Assembly (NCBI GenBank): GCA_002297965.1
Contig: DBLF01000057.1
Span: forward strand, 6,450-13,330
From: Candidatus Segatella papionis
GTDB lineage: Bacteria > Bacteroidota > Bacteroidia > Bacteroidales > Bacteroidaceae
Direction of reading: 5' to 3'
DNA: 6,881 bases
Shown here piece after piece: positions 1 through 4,206 of this stretch (position 1 is the stretch's first letter; each line of letters opens with the position of its first letter). The position numbers and the translations under genes are program-made. A model generated the notes under the pieces. The model was not told the origin of the DNA and ran no database searches. It saw only the letters and a list, made by a program, of their open reading frames with translations.

Positions 1-121
1 CTGCCGAGGCAGAAATTCAAACAACGCTTAAATGAAATCAAAGCATGCCTTACTCCAACTTCAAATGAAGCTTACCTGAATTTTATACCAAGTTATTTTT
101 TTACCATTACTTATTTCAAAT
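1..121. other. Left-edge intergenic stretch, no supported gene
   Basis: This short stretch lies downstream of the ATPase stop codon. No reading frame on either strand looks like a convincing gene: plus frame 3 closes after about ten codons (stop at 33-35) and could be the tail of a gene entering from the left, but there is too little to judge. On the minus strand, CTTG (89-92) followed after 19 nt by TTCATTTG (62-69) resembles a Bacteroidetes promoter with one mismatch in TAnnTTTG. It could serve a gene or RNA beyond the left edge. I see no strong terminator for the ATPase here. Confidence 0.35.
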
Positions 122-1543
122 TCAACCAAACAAATCATCCAGCATTACCTCATCATTCACGATACCTGAATGTTTGTTCTGCAAAACACCATAAGTGGTT
201 ACCATTGTGATACGAGTGCTGCAACGAGTCTTGGTCTCAGCTTGGAAGATGGACATTCGTTCTCTTAGTTTTTGCTCATAATCCTTATCTATCACATACA
301 TACCGGACGAGAATTTCATCTCACAAAGATTGATGCAACGGTCTGCACGCTCAATCACAAGATCTATCTGCGTGTTTCTGTCAGTCTGCTTACTTCGCCA
401 TGCACTGGCATCATTCAGGATTCTGTCAATACCCAACGCCTTTTTCATTTCTTCCAAATGAAGAAGACATAAGAGTTCAAAACTAAAACCTCGCCAACTA
501 GCCACCTGCGGGGTGGAAGAAAGATGAGTCCAGCGATGCGGGTCTTTCGCATCTACTCCACTCACATACTTATAATAAAATAAGGTGTAAAAATCCTTGA
601 TACGATAAATCGTATTGTTCTTGGCATTACCATAACGAGCGTATGGCAGGATGAAATCACACTGCTCTAAATCGGTCAGGATTTTCGTAAGTGCCGCGCC
701 CCCCAACTTGGTCTTATCACTGATTTCCTTTCGAGTGAACCCTTCCTTACGCTCTACGAGGATTCTGATAACTGAAAGGTAATTTTCTGGTCGTTTGAAC
801 AATGTAGCATAAAGCTCATTGTACTCTGTACGCAACAAGGCATAAGCATCAGCAAAGAACAGTTCGTCGATATTGGCAAGCAACGAGAGCTTGGGATTAA
901 GGAGGGTTAGGTAAAAAGGAATACCTCCCAATATCATATAACATTGAGCTATCTGATAATGATTCCAACCAAAATGTTTTTCATCTAGATATTGTTCCAT
1001 CTCATTGAGATTGAATGGACGAAGATATATCTTCTGCGTAATACGATTGAAAAGACCTCCCTGGTTATGAAGCAGCTTATCAACCATCCATGAAGTAGCA
1101 GAGCCACAAGCCACAAAAAGAATATCATCGCGCATATTCGCCCAACCATTCCAAAAGTTTTCCAATGCCATCACAAAATCGGACTTGGGAGTGTCCATCC
1201 AAGGCATCTCATCAAAGAAGACTACTTTCTTGCCTTTCTGCTTCAATGTTTCCAGATGTTTTTGAAGGGCATCAAAAGCTTCAGTCCATGACCTTAATAC
1301 AGGAACAAAAGCAGAGCCAGAATATTGTTGCAAAGCTTTCGCAAACTCCGATAATTGCAACTCACGTCCCATCTCATGTTTTCCCACAAAAGAAAAAGCA
1401 TAGTCATCCCTGAAAAAACGTCTCACTAGAAACGTCTTTCCTATACGTCTGCGCCCATAAACAACGATAAATTCGGAACGTCCAGACTCCATACAAGCCT
1501 GCAACTTAGCCTGTTCCTGTTTCCTACCAATCAACTTATCCAT
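122..1543 (-). CDS. AAA-type ATP-binding protein, archaeal ATPase/DUF234 family with PD-(D/E)XK-like C-terminus
   Basis: Predicted cytoplasmic P-loop ATPase of 473 aa, normal for this family, which is often multi-copy in Bacteroidales and archaea and has no settled function. Residues 1-20 carry the typical IGR-x-xEQxxL opening. Walker A is GRRRIGKT (30-37), Walker B is VVFFDE (107-112), and GSATSW (147-152) followed by LRPF (175-178) are family hallmarks. Residues about 256-325 resemble a winged helix. The C-terminal DUF234-like part keeps E356, D394 (QIDLVI) and E408-x-K410 (CEMK), the pattern of a PD-(D/E)XK nuclease fold. I chose the ATG at 1541-1543 because MDKLIGRKQEQ matches the family start and because the candidate promoter lies just upstream. 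The frame stays open to 1750, but that extension translates palindromic repeats and lies upstream of the promoter. The gene is AT-richer than fabI and secDF, which suggests accessory origin. Nuclease activity and a regulatory role are inferences. Confidence 0.87.
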   Translation of the reverse strand: MDKLIGRKQEQAKLQACMESGRSEFIVVYGRRRIGKTFLVRRFFRDDYAFSFVGKHEMGRELQLSEFAKALQQYSGSAFVPVLRSWTEAFDALQKHLETLKQKGKKVVFFDEMPWMDTPKSDFVMALENFWNGWANMRDDILFVACGSATSWMVDKLLHNQGGLFNRITQKIYLRPFNLNEMEQYLDEKHFGWNHYQIAQCYMILGGIPFYLTLLNPKLSLLANIDELFFADAYALLRTEYNELYATLFKRPENYLSVIRILVERKEGFTRKEISDKTKLGGAALTKILTDLEQCDFILPYARYGNAKNNTIYRIKDFYTLFYYKYVSGVDAKDPHRWTHLSSTPQVASWRGFSFELLCLLHLEEMKKALGIDRILNDASAWRSKQTDRNTQIDLVIERADRCINLCEMKFSSGMYVIDKDYEQKLRERMSIFQAETKTRCSTRITMVTTYGVLQNKHSGIVNDEVMLDDLFG

Positions 1544-1558
1544 ATGTATATCTTTTAA

Positions 1559-1603
1559 ATAACTTGCCAAAATTACTAAAAATAATCGATTTTGGCAAGT
1601 TAT
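1559..1603. repeat. 45-bp palindrome, proximal unit (arms A and B)
   Basis: Arm A (1559-1573, ATAACTTGCCAAAAT) and arm B (1589-1603) are perfect 15-bp inverted repeats around a 15-bp spacer. Arm A begins 15 bp upstream of the ATPase start codon. The predicted ATPase transcript would begin inside arm A, so the complete palindrome should act as DNA rather than as an RNA hairpin. Only the minus-strand reading contains TAnnTTTG; the plus-strand reading has CGATTTTG at the equivalent place, so the promoter is directional. Confidence 0.9.
1568..1599 (-). promoter_or_regulatory. Candidate promoter of the ATPase gene, embedded in an inverted repeat
   Basis: Read on the minus strand, CTTG (1599-1596), a 20-nt spacer and TAATTTTG (1575-1568) match the Bacteroidetes primary-sigma promoter (TTTG or TTG at -33, TAnnTTTG at -7). 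Transcription would start near 1563, about 20 nt before the ATG at 1543. The -33 element lies in one arm of the palindrome 1559-1603 and the -7 element in the other. A protein bound to the palindrome would therefore cover the core promoter. Confidence 0.65.
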
Positions 1604-1611
1604 ACAAACGA

Positions 1612-1656
1612 ATAACTTGCCAAAATTGTGTTTTTTTAAAGGTTTTGGCAAGTTAT
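1612..1656. repeat. 45-bp palindrome, distal unit (arms C and D)
   Basis: This is a second copy of the same architecture. Arm C (1612-1625) and arm D (1643-1656) are perfect 14-bp inverted repeats of ATAACTTGCCAAAA around a 17-bp spacer. Its start lies 53 bp from the start of the proximal unit, with 8 bp between the two units. On the minus strand it also has CTTG, 20 nt, then CAATTTTG: promoter spacing is kept but the first -7 base is C rather than T. The spacer sequences differ between units while the arms are conserved, which suggests selection on the arms. Confidence 0.9.
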
Positions 1657-1754
1657 CACGTCTTTTCCAATAAGAAAACAGCTTCTCGTTCTTGTTATTC
1701 CTCCTTGATTTATCACAAGAAAGAAAACGTTTACGATACTTTTTCGGCAAAAAA

Positions 1755-1786
1755 CTTGCGTATATTGCACATTTTTTGTAATTTTG
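1755..1786 (+). promoter_or_regulatory. Candidate fabI promoter
   Basis: CTTG (1755-1758), a 20-nt spacer and TAATTTTG (1779-1786) give a full match to the Bacteroidetes -33/-7 pattern. Transcription would begin near 1791, leaving an untranslated leader of about 118 nt before the fabI ATG at 1909. The -33 and -7 boxes and the spacer length are identical to those of the divergent ATPase promoter. Confidence 0.7.
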
Positions 1787-1797
1787 CGCACGATTTC

Positions 1798-1880
1798 AAC
1801 GGCATTGGTGGGAACTGGCGGTTTTACACCTTATTATATATAATGCATATCTATTATAGAGCGCATATAGGAATGCCGTT
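1798..1880 (+). promoter_or_regulatory. Potentially structured fabI 5' leader
   Basis: AACGGCATT (1798-1806) and AATGCCGTT (1872-1880) are a perfect 9-bp inverted pair. They bracket the leader from just after the predicted transcription start to 28 nt before the ATG. Directly stacked on the first strand is a hairpin at 1807-1830: GGTG with CACC, then GGAAC with GTTTT including two G-U pairs, and one bulged A. A weaker AT stem pairs TATAAT (1839-1844) with ATTATA (1853-1858). Together these could form a multi-branched RNA. I do not recognise a known riboswitch class. The same inverted pair could instead be a DNA operator. Confidence 0.4.
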
Positions 1881-1908
1881 AGTATAAACATATAGTATTA
1901 AGATAACA

Positions 1909-2766
1909 ATGACTCACAATTTGTTAAAAGGCAAGCGTGGCATCATCTTCGGTGCCCTCAATGAGGATTCTATCGCTTGGAAAGTAGCCGTTAAGGCTGC
2001 TGAAGAGGGTGCTACCATCGCACTCAGTAACACAGCTATGGCTTTGCGTATGGGTACGCTGGATAAGCTCGCTGAACAAATCAACGCTCCTATCATCGCA
2101 GCTGATGCGACTAGCGTTGAGGACTTGGAAAAGGTATTCACTGAGGCTCAGGAGAAGCTCGGCGGCAAAATCGACTTCGTGCTCCACTCTGTAGCTATGA
2201 GCCCTAACGTTCGTAAGCATCGTACATACGATGACCTCGACTACAATTTCTTGAACAAGACTCTCGACATCTCTGCCATCTCTTTCCACAAGATGTTGCA
2301 GGTAGCCAAGAAGTTGGATGCCATCAACGAGTGGGGTTCTGTAGTAGCCCTCACCTACGTGGCTTCTCAGCGCACATTCTTCGGTTACAACGACATGGCT
2401 GACGCCAAGAGTATGTTGGAGAGCATCGCTCGTAGCTTCGGTTACATCTACGGTCGTGAGAAGCACGTCCGCATCAACACCATCTCTCAGAGTCCTACTG
2501 CCACAACAGCTGGCAAGGGTATCAAGGACATCGAGAACATGATGGACTTCGCCGACAAGATGTCTCCACTCGGCAATGCAGTTGCTGAGGATTGCGCTAA
2601 CTACTGCGTGATGATGTTCTCTGATTTCACCCGCAAGGTGACCATGCAGAACCTCTTCCACGATGGTGGCTTCTCATCCATGGGTATGAGCCTCCGTGCC
2701 ATGAACCAGTACGCTAAGTCTATGGAACCTTACGAGGATGAGAACGGCAAGGTAATCTACGGATAA
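1909..2766 (+). CDS. fabI: Enoyl-[acyl-carrier-protein] reductase (NADH), FabI
   Basis: FabI catalyses the last step of each cytoplasmic type II fatty-acid elongation cycle, reducing trans-2-enoyl-ACP with NAD(P)H. The 285-aa protein is an atypical short-chain dehydrogenase. It shows the nucleotide-binding segment GALNEDSIAW (15-24), D66 in the adenine-pocket stretch ADATS, HS at 93-94, and the FabI catalytic pattern with Y150 and Y160-x6-K167. The segment SQSPTATTA (193-201) and a C-terminal tail ending KVIYG are characteristic of Bacteroidetes FabI. The start MTHNLLKGKRG agrees with the family; no strong Shine-Dalgarno sequence is seen, as is usual in this phylum. The gene has its own promoter and terminator, so it is probably monocistronic. 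The residues aligning with E. coli Gly93 and Phe203, where triclosan-resistance substitutions are known, appear to be Ala96 and Ile208. The position of Met159 is kept as Met163. Confidence 0.97.
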   Translation: MTHNLLKGKRGIIFGALNEDSIAWKVAVKAAEEGATIALSNTAMALRMGTLDKLAEQINAPIIAADATSVEDLEKVFTEAQEKLGGKIDFVLHSVAMSPNVRKHRTYDDLDYNFLNKTLDISAISFHKMLQVAKKLDAINEWGSVVALTYVASQRTFFGYNDMADAKSMLESIARSFGYIYGREKHVRINTISQSPTATTAGKGIKDIENMMDFADKMSPLGNAVAEDCANYCVMMFSDFTRKVTMQNLFHDGGFSSMGMSLRAMNQYAKSMEPYEDENGKVIYG

Positions 2767-2832
2767 TCATCAACTGCCGACATCGCTTAGCCATCAAAGG
2801 TCAAAGTGACAGGCACTTTAAGTTACATCGCA

Positions 2833-2898
2833 AAGTATCTTAGGATACCTTGCCAAGTATCCTAAGATACATGGGCAAGTATCCTAAGATACTTTTTT
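2833..2898. repeat. Three 16-bp palindromic repeats at exact 22-bp period
   Basis: Copies lie at 2833-2848 (AAGTATCTTAGGATAC), 2855-2870 and 2877-2892 (both AAGTATCCTAAGATAC). Each is a small hairpin, GTATC paired with GATAC. Copy 1 differs from the others at two bases, and these changes make its core the reverse complement of theirs. Copy 1 can therefore pair with copy 2 over 14 bp, or with copy 3 plus the next two T residues over 16 bp. The array lies between the convergent fabI and EEP-family genes, downstream of both. Confidence 0.9.
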
Positions 2899-2899
2899 T
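2877..2899 (+). terminator. Intrinsic terminator of fabI
   Basis: The last repeat copy forms a 7-bp stem, AAGTATC with GATACTT, around the loop CTAA, and runs into seven T residues (2893-2899). A longer stem with the first copy is also possible. Read on the minus strand the array has only a short T-run after copy 1, so termination of the convergent gene there would be weaker. Confidence 0.75.
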
Positions 2900-2939
2900 A
2901 TCCCAACTATCCTTTATTTACATTTCACCCACCAAGTCA

Positions 2940-3878
2940 TTATAACTTAAATCTAGCAACAAGCGGCAGATGGTCGCTATAACCTCCCAGATACCTAGGT
3001 CCTAGATAAGTGCGATAAGGTTTCTTGCCTCCATACTTCTCATCATCCTCCAAGAGGAAAGGCAAGTCTCCTATTCTGCAACTTTCTTTCAAGGCAGCAA
3101 GCGAAGGGCTACATAATATCTGGTCAAGACTCCTCCACTCCCCATGCCAACGATAGGTAGCCTTTGCGCCATAGCTCCCCTTGGCATCGGCAGAGACATT
3201 AACCAAACGATGCTCATAAAGCTTTCGCAGGGCTGGCGAATCGTGATAATCATTGAAATCGCCTGCAATGATAATCTTCGCATGGTCATTGATGGCATAG
3301 ATGGAATCCACCGCCGCGCCTAGCTGACTTGCCACTTGCAAACGATAAGGGCGGCTCTCTCGTTCTCCACCTCGCCTACTGGGTGCATGAATCACAAAGA
3401 TATGCAACGTATCACCACTGATAATCAATCCCGACGCATAGAGTATGTCGCGGGTAGGACGAGCATCTGGCAAGCGAACGATGCGGATGGAATGGGAATG
3501 AAGGAGGCGGAAAGAATAAGGCTGATACATCAGTGCCACGTCGATGCCTCGCTCATCGGGCGAATCTGTCATCACATACTCATATCCTGCACCACGAAGC
3601 AAGGAACGCTTGGTAAGGTCGAACATCACGCTATCGTTCTCCACCTCACACATCGCTACGAAATCGGGCACAGCCGCAGAGACCACATCTCCCTGCGCCA
3701 CGATTTCTTGCCCCAGATGATTGAGCTTTGCCCAATAGCGATAAGGCGACCAATGATAACTGCCTTCGGGCAGGAACTCATAGTCGTTTTTGAGCGAATC
3801 ATGCCTCGTATCGAAGAGATTCTCGCAGTTCAACTCCATAAAAGTGAGCAAACTTGATAGGATGAGCGTTAAAAACAT
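2940..3878 (-). CDS. Endonuclease/exonuclease/phosphatase (EEP) family protein
   Basis: A 312-aa metal-dependent hydrolase of the EEP (DNase I-like) fold; members cut nucleic acids or phosphoesters, and the substrate here cannot be read from the sequence. The catalytic set appears intact: N17 and E19-N20 in NCENLFD, E78 in the MCEVEN motif, D113 in RGIDVALMY, H164 in VIHAPSRRGG, D207 and N209 in GDFND, D252 in SLDQIL, and S301-D302-H303 in YSDHLPL. The first 13 residues are hydrophobic but carry no positive charge and run straight into the catalytic core, so this is a weak or degenerate signal peptide. An in-frame TAA lies two codons upstream (3885-3887), so the start is either 3878 or the internal ATG at 3839. 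No clear TAnnTTTG promoter is seen upstream on the minus strand. Family call is firm; export and substrate are not. Confidence 0.92.
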   Translation of the reverse strand: MFLTLILSSLLTFMELNCENLFDTRHDSLKNDYEFLPEGSYHWSPYRYWAKLNHLGQEIVAQGDVVSAAVPDFVAMCEVENDSVMFDLTKRSLLRGAGYEYVMTDSPDERGIDVALMYQPYSFRLLHSHSIRIVRLPDARPTRDILYASGLIISGDTLHIFVIHAPSRRGGERESRPYRLQVASQLGAAVDSIYAINDHAKIIIAGDFNDYHDSPALRKLYEHRLVNVSADAKGSYGAKATYRWHGEWRSLDQILCSPSLAALKESCRIGDLPFLLEDDEKYGGKKPYRTYLGPRYLGGYSDHLPLVARFKL

Positions 3879-3888
3879 AGCTTTTTAT

Positions 3889-3919
3889 TTTGTAGTGTCA
3901 ACGATTTGATGTATCTTTG
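3889..3919 (+). promoter_or_regulatory. Promoter of tRNA-Arg
   Basis: TTTG (3889-3892), a 19-nt spacer and TATCTTTG (3912-3919) match the Bacteroidetes promoter consensus without mismatch. The predicted start near 3924 leaves a leader of about 45 nt before the tRNA, containing a small hairpin (GAGGC 3937-3941 with GCCTC 3949-3953). The -33 element is only 10 bp from the start codon of the divergent EEP-family gene. Confidence 0.8.
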
Positions 3920-3969
3920 CAGTCAAATTGGCGAGAGAGGCTGATAACGCCTCCTATTCACCAGGGGAA

Positions 3970-4041
3970 GGTCCCATAGTTTAATGGATAGAACGGAGGT
4001 TTCCTAAACCTTTGATCCGAGTTCGATTCTCGGTGGGACCA
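3970..4041 (+). tRNA. tRNA-Arg, anticodon CCT
   Basis: The cloverleaf can be drawn by eye. Acceptor stem GGTCCCA (3970-3976) pairs with TGGGACC (4034-4040), with discriminator A at 4041. The anticodon stem is GAGGT (3996-4000) with ACCTT (4008-4012), around the loop TTCCTAA with anticodon CCT at 4003-4005. The T stem CCGAG/CTCGG encloses TTCGATT. The anticodon reads AGG codons. The 3' CCA is not encoded, since the next bases are CGC, and would be added by nucleotidyltransferase. Confidence 0.96.
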
Positions 4042-4053
4042 CGCTAATATCGC

Positions 4054-4069
4054 CATCATTTAGATGATG
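4054..4069 (+). other. Small hairpin after tRNA-Arg
   Basis: CATCAT (4054-4059) and ATGATG (4064-4069) form a 6-bp stem with loop TTAG, 12 nt after the tRNA. It has no T-tract and is more likely a processing or trailer structure than a terminator. Confidence 0.35.
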
Positions 4070-4077
4070 AAACAATA

Positions 4078-4120
4078 AAAGGTCGCTCCTATCTGATAGG
4101 ATGCGACCTTTATTTCTTTA
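4078..4120. terminator. Strong, probably bidirectional terminator between tRNA-Arg and secDF
   Basis: The arms 4078-4092 and 4096-4111 form a stem of about 15 bp (AAAGGTCGC, T, CCTAT) with loop CTG and one bulged T at 4102. On the plus strand the stem is followed by a T-rich tail (TTTATTTCTTTAT), ending the tRNA transcript. On the minus strand it is followed by TTTTATTGTTT, so it can also stop transcription leaving secDF. Confidence 0.85.
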
Positions 4121-4140
4121 TACCTTTTCCATCTATTATA

Positions 4141-4178
4141 TTCTTTCTCCATCCGACATTCATCGGATAAAGAAAGAA
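4141..4178. other. Second hairpin downstream of secDF
   Basis: The arms 4141-4156 and 4163-4178 pair at 14 of 16 positions around the loop CATTCA. It lies about 30 nt beyond the secDF stop codon on the minus strand. It lacks a T-tract on the minus side, so it may stabilise the secDF mRNA 3' end, with the hairpin at 4078-4111 doing the termination. Confidence 0.6.
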
Positions 4179-4206
4179 TACATAGAATAGAAATATTTCA
4201 TTTATA

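Noticed and set aside
1..12. Inverted repeat CTGCCGAGGCAG at the window edge
   Set aside because: Only a 5-bp stem with a 2-nt loop and no T-tract; it is cut by the edge and cannot be interpreted.
1544..1750. A 69-residue N-terminal extension of the ATPase starting at 1750
   Set aside because: The extension translates the palindromic repeats, does not resemble the family N-terminus, and starts upstream of the likely promoter at 1568-1599.
1564..1887. Plus-strand open frame of 107 codons across the ATPase-fabI intergenic region
   Set aside because: It is open because the repeats and AT-rich leader lack stops; it shows no domain, and it runs through the fabI promoter and leader.
1924..2661. 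Long antisense open frame of 245 codons inside fabI
   Set aside because: It is a shadow of the strongly biased fabI codon use; its protein has no recognisable features.
2833..2898. A short CRISPR-like array (regular repeats)
   Set aside because: The spacing leaves only 6 bp between 16-bp palindromes, far too short for spacers, and the last copy ends in a terminator T-tract.
3336..3857. Plus-strand open frame of 173 codons opposite the EEP-family gene
   Set aside because: The minus-strand gene has complete catalytic motifs, so the opposite frame is a shadow with no recognisable features.
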